Assembly (NCBI GenBank): GCA_964036275.1
Contig: OZ038436.1
Span: forward strand, 17,325,904-17,389,903
DNA: 64,000 bases
Source of the DNA: Litoditis marina
Lineage: Eukaryota > Nematoda > Chromadorea > Rhabditida > Rhabditidae
Reading direction: 5' to 3'
Part shown: in pieces, positions 50,001-62,000 of the stretch
Position numbering within the stretch: position 1 is the first letter of the stretch
Layout: every line of letters starts with the position of its first letter
The notes under the pieces: model-generated
The model's input: the letters and a program-made list of their open reading frames with translations, nothing else
Databases searched by the model: none
What the model was told of the DNA's origin: nothing
Position numbers and translations under genes: made by a program

Positions 50001-53000
50001 TTCCGTAAAACAAGCCAATCTATTATATTCTATACATTACACAATACAAACTATTCTATTCTATACATTCGACGATTCGACGTAATTCTCGGCCGATTTC
50101 ACAAGGAAGCCGCGTATTTCGTTAACCCTATCAGGTAACCAACCTCAAGCGGGTTACCTGGTTAACCCTTTTGTTCATCCATTTGTAATCATCTTTTACA
50201 ACGTGTTTTGTAGGGTTGTTAAAGTCGAACTCAAAACTCGACTCGCAAAAACTCGAAAATTTTCGAGTTGAGTCGAACTCGAAAACTCGAAACTTCTCAA
50301 ACCTCGAAAACTCGAAATTTTCCAAAACGCGACAACTCGAAAACTTGAAAACTCGAAATTTTCCAAAACTCGAAAACTCGAAAATCAAAATTTCGGACCC
50401 GAAAAATGTTTCTTTTGGGTCCAAAAACACTCAAAACTCGACTCGAGAAAACTCGAAATTTCCCAAAACTCGAAAACTCGAAATTTCCCAAAACTCGAAA
50501 ACTCGAAATTTTGAACTCGATTAACAACCCTAGTGTTTTGGGGGGAAATTTTGGGGTATCAAGTGGTTAACAAAATACCGGGTAAACAAAGAATTGGACC
50601 CAATTCTCACCTGGCGTATCTTGAGATTGGCCGCCTTCAGCTGTTGTTCCGCGGAGTCGGCGTCGGCAACCGCCTTTCGGTGCTCGTCAATGATCGAGTT
50701 GCAGCGTTGGACCAACAGGTTGTTCGAGTCCTTCTTGGCTCGCATCTCCCGCTTCCAATGATCAACTTCTGCCGTCAGGTAAAACACCTGCAACACACTT
50801 ATTGGGTACATCAATTATGAATACATATATAATTCCGTTACAATATATTTTGTCAGATAAGACAAAAAGGAGAGCGAACCATTCGAAACATGCTAAACTG
50901 CTACTAAACTTAAAATCAATGGTTCAGCCACCCAATAGCCATATCTCAGTAGATTTGTCCGAATAGCAGAAAAAAATCGTAATCGGGCTTTTTTTCGCCA
51001 AAAAAAAAACGAGAAAAATGTCCATTTTTGATGCAAAACAGTATGCGAGTGCCGTCTACCGACCGTACCTCTTTGTCGAGTTCGCTGACTCGGGCCGCCT
51101 TAGCAGTCAGCTCCTCCAGAGATGATTTCTGAGACTCTACCAACGCCTTCAATTCGGCTAGTCTTCGCACGTCGTCGGCGCTCCCTGCAGCTGCCTCAGA
51201 GTGCTGAAACAACGGAACAAAATAAGTATACAAAATATAACAAAAGACCAGAATAAAAATGTGAACCACATAGAAACGACCCACTTACGATCAAATCGAC
51301 ACAACACAATGAAAAATAAGTCTTTAAAGCACAAAAGCTTTTTTTTCAACTTTTCGACTAGTTCAAGCCAGACGTTTGACTCCACGGGATAGACATAGCG
51401 TAGATAGAAAAAGATGGCTGAGCCTCAAAATGTTGCCACTCTAGCAGTTATCGAATACTAATATCAATAATATTATGATAAGTGGCTGGGGAAAATTTTA
51501 CTTTCGCCCCCCACCGTACAATCGCACCCCCCGTGATAGTTTGGCCCCCCACCCGCACTAGTTTCAACAGAAAATGGTGGGGGGTAAAAGTGAAAGGTAT
51601 GGTAGATTGGGGGGGGGGGGCTGAAGTTAAATGTCGACATTGTACAATCACCCCCCACTAACGTAAATTGGGGGGTGAAAGTAACATGCCTGGCAATCTT
51701 TAACAATCGCCCCCCACCCTTGTAATTCTTAGTTGAAACGGAGCCATGTTACTTTCACCCCCCATTGTGGGGGATGAAAGTAACACAGGACCTATTTCGG
51801 TTGAAACGAAAAAAGTGGGGGGCGAAAGTAAAATAGTCCCAGTGGCTGATGAAAGAAGAGCCAACCGAGGTGTGTAAATGTCCGAGTATAAATGACAATA
51901 ATATAGCCGATTCACCTCTTCCAGAAGTTGTTTATTCTGATTCTGGAGATCGGCCACCTTCTTGGTCAGCTGACAGATGTGGTCCTCGTTCTCGCGCAAC
52001 TTGTCCGCCACCTTCGACTGCAGCTCCGTCACTATCTTCTGTCGAAGACCTTCCATCTCCTCCTGAACATTTCAAGTCAAAATTTGGAAACGAATTTAGT
52101 ATTACAATAGTTATGTCCATCTCATATGTACTCCTCCTGAACAAAATTTTCAAGTCAATTCCTGGTATTAACTGTCAACAAGATTTCAGAAATATTGGCA
52201 TTACAGTTCCCGGTTTCGAAGGTTCGTTGATAAAACACTCTCATTCAATTAGATTTCACCTCTCAAATGTCAGAGAAGTGGTTTGGAGAACTTTCAGGGT
52301 GTACACAGTTCAAAAGCTCCATTGTGAAACCTCACCCGCAATTCTGAAACAGTGTTTTGAGCCTGCTCCAGCTGAGATACCAGTTCTCTCGTCAGCAAAG
52401 TCTGTTTCTGCAACGCCTCGTTCGACGACAGGGAAGCATCATCCTGAAACGAATAATAAGTAGATGATAGGTAAAGTAGTCACTTAAAATGACGTTAGAC
52501 GAGATTTCAGCTGTCAACAACATTTAAACAAAACAGAGGACCAGCGACGCTTCGTTTTCCAAACCATAAATCATTTGCAACATGGAAACTATAGATTACG
52601 GAAAATGTTGCATTTGCCCGGTTCAAGTTATTTCTACTGACCATTCCGTACACCATTTCTCTCTTAGTTAACAAATCACAACAAAAGGTCAAAAGTCAAA
52701 ACAATACCTGAAGTTTCTTTATGGCTATTTGAAGAGCAGAAATTTCGGTTCGGAGATCAGATGTCATTTTCTGTCCATCTTCCATCGACTTGGCCAATTT
52801 CGTCTCAAATTCAGCCTGAATTAAGATGATTATGAGTTGAGAAGAACATCGCACTTCTCACAATGCAACCACAGTATCAGTAATTAACACACGACCAGCC
52901 CAAATTCATCACAATTCATCATCCTTTTCCAGTTCCGACAACGACAGATTTCAGCTGATTTACACTGACGTATGGATCAGATTCGGGTATAAATCGATAT

Positions 53001-56000
53001 TTCTGGTCCAAAGGGTTTTGAAAAAAATAAAAATAAATCACCAGCAGCGCGTTCTTTTCCTCGTCTCTGTGGCGAATATCGGCGAGGAGCGATTCCTTCT
53101 GAGACTTGACCAGCTCCAGCTCATCCTGAGCATCAGACAACGCAATCTGAATGAGAGGCAGGATTACGATCTGGGTATAGGAAGTGATCAAATCTTAGTT
53201 GTAGTTTGATGCTGACACACCGAAATAGTCTTTTCACTGTACAGGCTTTGAAAAGAGCAAACCCTTAGAATGTGCCAAACGTAGGGTGACTTTGTTGAAT
53301 GGTTCATCGATCGAGTCACCCAATTTTCTCCAAAATCGGGATTTCAATATACCCAAAGTTCAAAAATTGTCAAACTTTACTGTTGAAAACCTCAGTTTTC
53401 GACCAGTTTTTCAGTTCAGTCATCTAGATGAAACTCCCGATTTTCATTAAATTTTTGTGCACAACAAAGTCGCCTGGTGTATGGAATGTGCACACTTCCG
53501 TCATAAAAGTTCTGAAGCAAGAGGTGGGCAAAAAGTACGGGAAAATTGAAGTATCGCCCCCCACTTTAGTTGAGTCCCCCCCCCCCCCCCCCCGTAGCAC
53601 TTCAACCCCCCCCCCCCCCCACCCAAGCTAAAACCTGAAAATCTAGTAGAGGGGGGGGGGTCAAAAATCAACTTCGACATTTACTATTTACCCCCCACCT
53701 GGGTCGGCGGGGGGTAGAACTTTAATGGTGGGGGGTCAAACTTCAACGAGTGGGGGGCTGAACTTCAATACCGGAAATGTTTACTTTTTACCCCCACCCT
53801 CAAACTTTTGTATTGCAAGTGATAAATTGAATTATCACCCCCCGGTGGGGGGGGGGGTCAAACTACAATTCCCCAAACGCAATACCAATTCAGAAAGGTG
53901 GGGGGTAAAAAGTCAATGTTCCCAAAAGTGCTAATCTTATTCTCGATTACAACTTGGTTTTTACAACGTACATATTTCTCTCCAGCCAACTGCACATAGT
54001 GGTAATAACTAGTTCCAGCTGCGAGTTACGAAACTTGCTACACGAACACGAAAGATGACAACTGTGACCAAAGGATCATACACAAAGTACAAAGCCAAAA
54101 CTAGCAAGAACGCGAGCAGAAAAACACTAGTTTCAAGTCCCTAAAAAGTTGAAGTATACCTTCTTGTCATTGAGTTCTTGGGAGAGAAGATTGGCCTTTT
54201 CCGCCTGTTGTTCGATGTTCTCAACCAGACGGCGACGCTCCGAGGAGTCGACTCCACCCTCGTTCTGGTTCTGTAAGTATTATTAGTAGTAATAATAATC
54301 TTTATTTGCTCGTATGTAGAAGGCAAGCCAATAGAAGACTGAACAAAATGATAGAGACAGGCGGTCAAACATAAACTTAGAAATCAAAACTTGTGAAATT
54401 ACATCGAAGAAATTCGCACGGGGCTCTTCTTTGACTACTTTCAGGGCATTAGAGTATATGTGTGACGTCACGTTGCGTGTGATGGAAAACTCATTTTCAT
54501 TCTCGAAACTCATTTTGGAGCAATTTGAATCTTATAAAAATTGATACACAGTCGTAGTCCGAGTGAAGTTATAGGAAACATAAAAGTGTTAGATGGTGAA
54601 ATATTCACCTTCAGCTGTTCCTTGTCCGAAAGTGCCTTCTCCAACTCTTGACGCAACTCGGCTATACACGCGTGGAGACCAACCTGTAATAACAAATATG
54701 TCAAAGTAAAAAATACATAAGTGTATTCACAGCACCTGATGAAGAACTAGCACAGTTTAACAGAAAAAAAAGCATATACATTAGTTACATTGGGAAACAT
54801 CTATCTATACGTCAATAATTGAATCTAATCCCATGCTCTCCACCCTATTAAGCATATACACCGGTAAGGTCCAACTATTCAAAAAGAAGACTCCGTTCCT
54901 AGACTTGAACACGTAAAAACTAACATAGACGAACTTTTCGTTTTCGTCGAAAAAGTAGCCCGTTTTTGGATTTTTAATGGCTATTCGGACATCTTCACTG
55001 GGGTATGCTACCAACCTTTTCCAGATCGTGAGCCTGTGTGATTTCGAGAACTCTTCCGTCCGCGGCAGCCCTAGTTTCAACCAAGTCGCGTCGTAACGAC
55101 TCCAACTCGGTCACATATTCGGAGGATTTCGTCTGAAAGACAGAATATGCAATAGCTATCTGCCTTAACTCAATACTAAATGGTAGACGTTCAATGTTCA
55201 GAGTTCAAAATTCAATGTTCAATCGTAATATTTCGCAGTATGAATAAGAAAAGAGTTGCTTATCGAGAGGTAGAAAATGATGAAATGTAAATTATGTGGT
55301 TACAAGTGAGTGTGTGAACTATGTGGTTATGTAGATGCAAATTATGTGGTTACAAGTGAGAAAATCAACAAACTATTTTGGAAACAGTGCCTACCTTCTC
55401 CAGTTGATGAGCCGATGAGATCTCCTCGAATCTAGCCCTCTCCTCTTCAAGGGAACCGAGGGTGGCACGTACTGAGGCTAGTTCCTCCTGACAGCTGGCC
55501 AGCTGGTTCTGGAAACCACCCGTTGACAGATTTTGAATAATGCTTCTCAAATACATCATCAAACCTATTTCCACATTGCAAAACAGCCAAACTATTGCAA
55601 AACCACAAGTTTAGTGTCGAAAGTTATAAGGGTTACCAACAATCTTTTTACTACCTTTTACCAAAAAGAATTACGGAACGGCGTTTTGTCAAGGCCACCA
55701 AAGACCAACGAGTAAAAAGACAAACCTGTAGACCATCATTCTCCTGTTCCAACTGGAGGGCGCGTTCTGAGATGAACGCGTGTTCGGGGGGACATTCCAC
55801 TCGGGCCGATATGAACGAATCCATCTCAGAGTGCTGAAGAGAATAGAGTTAGCAAAATTGTTACTTTCATTCGAGAGTTAACTGAATTGTTAATACGTAC
55901 TAGGGAGTTACTGAAATCTTTACTTTTACTCAAAAGTTAGCGAAATGTCTACTTTTTCACATTCATTCCCATATGAAAATAAATAAGTTCTGATAAGTTG

Positions 56001-59000
56001 TTTTCGGGTTTCCCCCTGGCAGCAGCATACACCGCCAACGGCCTCTTATTCCTTCAAAACTCTCGAGACTCGTGTTTACTCGTGTCGCGACCCCCCAAAA
56101 CGTCGACATTGAACTATATCTTCAAGATTATAGCTTATTTGTATGAAATTCGTTAGGTAACAGTTCGCGTTCCCTACTTTTAACAAGAATTTGTTCGCAA
56201 TTTCCCCTTTCATGAGGGGCCTAGGTGGTGTATGGGCAGCAGCCATCAACAACTTTCAAAACACCGGCATGACTTCCGAAAATGGCCGCGTACAAACGGA
56301 AAATAGCACTTATGCAAGTATAAAATCAGCTCCAGCTCACCCTGCTCTCGCGTCCCGACGTTGTAGATCCAGACTGCCTTCTGTCCACGGCGTTCAGCGA
56401 AGCACGGTTGTTGAAGGGCGGGAATTCGAATGTCGGCGCCAGCGGCTGAATATCGTCCTGAAAGGTGTCGATATCAGAGATTCAGCAGATATCATAAGTT
56501 TGGACAAACATGACGAAAACTAAAACAATTTTTCGAGGTTGCGTCAAAAAACTTGTTTTCTAGACATTTCTAGATAATTCGTGTAGATGAGAAACAAGTT
56601 GAGCTAGATTGTCAAAATTTATATTTCAATTCAACTTTGTTCTCTTAAAAAACGTCAGAAAGTACCGTTTCGTCCTCCATGACCGGCTGCAGGTCGACTC
56701 TTCGCTGGGGCGGCGAGAAGGAACGACGGAGGGGGGCCATCAATCGACTGCCGGGGGCCCAGGTCATACGACGGTTCTGCGCACGACTCGACTGAAAATA
56801 GAGTAACATTTCAACCACAGTCTCGTGTTGATTGCTGAAAACAATACAAAGTACAAAGGATATCAGAGTTTCAGTTTGGACGAACAGAACAAAACCGGCA
56901 CACGAGAAAAAAACCTAACATACAAACGGATAGGGCAGCATATGAATGTCCCCCAAAACCGAACTAATATAAGATTCGATGTACCTGGTTGGTGCTGGTG
57001 TGCTGGATGATTCCCCTCATCAACTCGGTCAGTCTCTGTCGCTCTGCCAGCTGCTCGTTTGTCTCCGTGTTGTTTTTCTGAATGATAAATTATGTATCTG
57101 AAACATTGGAGAATACGTGAATAGTGAAACTACAAGCCATGAACTTCTTTCGATAAATTTTTAGCGAAATACCCCAAAATAACCGTAGAGACAACCAAAA
57201 ATGCACTCCGTCTCAATTCAATTCAATCAAACCAAAAATCTATTACACAGTCTGTAATAACGGAAGGAAAGTTTGAAACGTGAAATATTCAACTGATTGA
57301 TTAATCGATTACCTCATCGAGCTGTCGCCTCAACTCCTCGATCTCAGCCAGACACTTGGAGAGCTGACCATCTTCCGTGACCACATTCACTATCGGACAC
57401 GCCTTCACGTCCTTCACCAGTCGGGCAAACTGAAAATGAAAACGTCAGATAGTCGTCGCCAACGGAAAGGCGAGAGGGTACTGTATATCTCAATTTCCGC
57501 TGTGTACGGACACCTGTCTTAGATTCCACAGCTTGTGGGTAATGTACTCTTGTAGCGCAGAGGTTTGCGAACCTTTTGCTCGCAGGTTCGACTTTGGTGA
57601 GAGACAACAATCTATGAATTTGGCACCTCCTATTTGAATACTCATACAGTATCCAAATTTTAACTGGAAAATTAAGTCTCGCGGCCCCATTTTGTCACTT
57701 AAAAGGAATCAAGGTTGTTGTAGAAGCAGCTACACAAAAAGATACACAGAGTGTTCTAATTCTAAAAACTATCTACTAGGATCTACTAGGCCAATTCGTG
57801 CCGAATTCAAAGTCAAAAAATCGAACCTTGAGCGTGGAATGGGTTTCTACGTCCGAATCTGGTCGAATGCAGCAAATGACGAGGGTTTTCGAGTTTCCGC
57901 CCAAGCTCGGCTTCAAGATTCGAGTAAGCCTAGAGTCTCGGTACGGAATGTGACCCGTGTGCTTCCTGAAAAATAAGATAATAAATCATACAAAACCAGT
58001 TATGGAAAACGATCAACTACAAACTTCAATTTAATAATCCAAAATCCAAAAAAGACTTATTATTGTCCAAAACTTTTTTAAAAGAATGAAACCCACTTCT
58101 TATCAGACAGCAGTCCAATGACTCTCGTAAGAGACAATAGCGACTTGTTGATGTTAGCGCCTTCCTGGAATCAAAAGAGAATTTGTAAAAAGTGGGGGAC
58201 CAGGAAGTGTGTGAGTTCTGTTCGGTTTCACCGTTTTCTGCAAAAAGTGAACAATACGATGTTGTGAATGAGTGTGCAACAAAAAAAGAACAATACATTT
58301 GTTTGCACAACGGTTCACAACGTTCTTAGGGGAAACCACTATGCACTTTTACGTTCAAATTATACTTTGTATATTCTGTTTCTTGTGAATCGTTGTGCAA
58401 ACAAATGTATTGTTCTTTTTTTGTTGCACACTCATTCACAACATCGTATTGTTCACTTTTTGCAGAAAACGGTGAAACCGAACAGAACTCACACACTTCC
58501 TGGTCCCCCACTTTTTACAAATTGTTCTCTTTTTGCTAGTTGTACTAGTACAACCACTTCTAGAGTTGACTTCTGAAAGTTCCAGGTTTTCAAACGATGT
58601 GATCCTGAAACATTTAATAAACAGCTTTTTTCCGCTTCGGTAATTGAAATCTGAGTATTGTGAAAAATCTGCGTCATTACAGTAAGAAAATATTTTCTCC
58701 ATTGGCGCGAACGGGCGCCAGCCATTGGCGCCAGATACAGAACATGTTACTCTAATTAGTAACAAATAACTTGGAATGAATGGCCTCGACCAATTAGCAC
58801 AATTTCCGACTGTTTTTTGATTCAGAAACCCTATTTTCAATTTTGGTGCCAATTGGCGGATAAAGTACCGTTTTGGCGCAGAATGTCGAAGAAATGTTGG
58901 TACCCAAGCCGTATTCGTTAACTATGTTCATCGTTTGGACATCTGTGGAACATTTCGCTCGTTACCCTACTTGCCTGGCGTTGTTCTAATTTGGCGCCAC

Positions 59001-62000
59001 TGGGCGCCAGCGTTTGGCGCCAAATATGAAGTTACTCTAATTGGTAACAAATAACTTGGAATGAATGACCTCGACCAATTAGCACAATTTCCGACTGTTT
59101 TTTTGGTTCAGAAACCCTATTTTCAATTTTGGCGCCAATTGGCGGATAAAGTACCGTTTTGGCGCAGAATGTCGAAGAAATGTTGCTATCCAAGCCGTAT
59201 TCGTTAACTATGTTCATAGTTCGAACATCTGTGGAATATTTCGCTCGTTACCCTACTTGCCTGGCGTTGTTCTAATTTGGCGCCACTGGGCGCCAGCGTT
59301 TGGCGCCAAATAGAAATTACTCTAACTAGTAACAAAAAACTTGGAATGAATGGCCTCGACCAATTAGCACAATTTCTGACTGTTTTTTTTTGGTTCAGAA
59401 ACCCTATTTTCAATTTTGGCGCCATTTGGCGGATAAGGTACCGTATTGGCGCAGAATGTCGAAGAAATGTTGGTATTCAAGCCGTATTCGTCAACTATGT
59501 TCACAGTTCGGACATCTGTGAAACATTTCGCTCGTTACCCTACTTGCCTGGCGTTGTTCTAATTTGGCGCCACTGGGCGCCAGCGTTTGGCGCCAATTAT
59601 AAACCATGACACCAAATTTCCAGAGAAGGCTGGGATTCACTAATCTAACCTCTGTGCAAAATTTCGGAGCATTTCATCCATGGGAACACATATTTTCCTG
59701 CTACTGGCGCCTATTGGCGCCCGCGCCAAGCGCCAAACGAAACGTGACATCACCAAACTTCTTGGGCCGCGCTAACTTTGGGGTTTACACATGTGTGCCA
59801 AATTTCAGCCGAATTGGTCCAGTAGTTAAAAAAATAATTTTCTATGCGGACATTGGACGAGGGACGAGGGACGAGCGACGAGGGACAACGGAAATTTTCA
59901 TAACGACACGACAGCATAACTTTTTTCAACCTCGACCGATTTTCCTAATTTTTTCACACAACATGTATTTAATAGATATCTAGCTCTCTCTTTCTTTAAA
60001 TTTCGAAAAAATGTTTTATTTGAAGACTTTTGTGGTTTGAAAGCCAAAAATGGGTGCGCAATGGCCAAACCAAACACAACTCACACGCAGCGCTTCGCGC
60101 TGCGCGCGAATTAATTTAAGAAAAACTGAAATTTGAGCGTTTTTGCACTGCGATATGTAGCAGCATTAGAAAAACAAAATGTAAATGTTATTGTGTTAAT
60201 AGAGTATTAGTTAATGGACTAATATGTTTAAAAAGTTATAATTAAGTTGACAGTAATCTAGAAAGAAAAGAAAAATTTTCTTATATTAATTAAAATTTAT
60301 AGGTTAAATTTTGTTTGCATCGTTTCGCCGTTAAATCTCTTGTGCTACACCCGCGGAACAGCATGAACGTAAACGCGGCTGCACACAGGCTTAATACAGT
60401 CTGCGTCTCTCTGATCTGCGCACTCTCTCGACGATACATCTACAAAAGATAGTTGCTAATTGGTAGGGAATTCTTCGAAAAGAAGAGCCTGGCCTCACCT
60501 GCTGGCGTCTGCCTGCCGTTCCAGCTGCTTCTGCATTCTCACTGCCCGCCAGGTCCACCAGGTTGATGATCGATGTTCGTGATTTGATTCCGGTACCAGC
60601 TGAAAGAACAAATTTCAAACATAAAAAAAATCAACAATTCGACACCAGCTGTGAACATGCACCAGTGAGATATGTACTCTAGATTATCGATTCAGACACC
60701 TCAAATATCGTTGTTTTGGGTCTGAAAAGATCAAATTTGGCTCATCGTAGAAAAAAGTTTCCATTAAGCCTCGTTCTCTATAAGTACATTCGTACACATA
60801 ATGTTGAAATTCACCAACAGTTGCACAAATAAACCAGAAAAACAAACCGTCATTGGCTTCCAGCTGCACCTTGAGAATGGTGTGAGACCTGCTCGACCTT
60901 TCATTCAGGTTCGTGGCGCCAACTTGTCGAATTTCTGGAAAATAATGTACAATGAGTTGAGTATGGTAGGCATTAATACGAACTTGCAATGCAAACGAAC
61001 TCGAAAAACAAACCGATATTGCTGCAGCAAAAAATGGTAGTCTTTGCATACATTATAAACAATTTCAACCCTAACGGTAAAGAATCATCCATTTAGAATA
61101 ATGATGCAGTTCGCAAACCGACAAAAATACGAAATATCTAGAAACAAACCTTGGGCTCGACGAAGTAGGCGTTCCACCTCGACCACATTGGTGACTTGGT
61201 GCTGGGTGAGATGCTGCACAACCGGCATACCATCACGACCCTCCTGCAAATAAGCCACATTTGTAATAAATTTTGATTTTAAAAAAATTGGGACAACCAT
61301 AAACTAGTGCATACAAGTGACTGTTCTACATGATTCATACCCTAAATGCCTCAGAGTTGTGACTTTTTCAAACAGAGGTGTTTTGCCCCCCCCCCCCCTC
61401 AGCCAAAATATAAGGGTGTTTTGCCCTTAATTTAGAAAATCGCTAAATCTGAATTTGAGGGGGGGGGGTTGCCCAAATCTTCGGATCAAAAACAGGGGGG
61501 GGGGGGGTTTCTCAAAACGCTGAGCATTTAGTGTATGACATGATTACATTTACATCAAAGAAGCGGTATCTGGATTAAAATGTGTCAAACTTGGTGATAT
61601 GAAACCATGAACAGACCTAAACACACAGGAAAGGAGGAAAGTCATCAAAGCCCCAAGTGAGTAAAACACAGCAAAATAACTCGCGTTAAAAAAATAATTA
61701 GTTCCAAATTGTAATAACTCACCAAAACTTTCAAATCGTCTCCAGGACCCAGCAAATCGCGAACCACCTCATTGTAGATCTCCAGATAGGAGATGTGGAT
61801 CATGAACTTGCGAATCCTGTCCTGCAATCATGTAATTATGAGGAAATGGTAATCAGTGGAAAATGAAACGTTCTTGTATGATACGAAGAAAAAACATCCA
61901 AATTCCATTTCATTTCCTATTCGAAATTCAGATCCAACCTTTGAGAATCGCTCGAAGAGATCGTGGAACATCAACTGGATGATCCCATCTTCCTCATCAC

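Noticed and set aside
50131..50530. Open frames rich in SKTRN/FEFSS over the CTCGAAA repeat (also 35945-36223)
   Set aside because: Low-complexity repeat open on both strands; it is the body of a hAT MITE.
51849..52463. 204-codon plus-strand open frame, the longest in the window
   Set aside because: It is the antisense shadow of kinesin exons 22 and 23 plus intron; the minus-strand reading has coiled-coil protein with correct phases.
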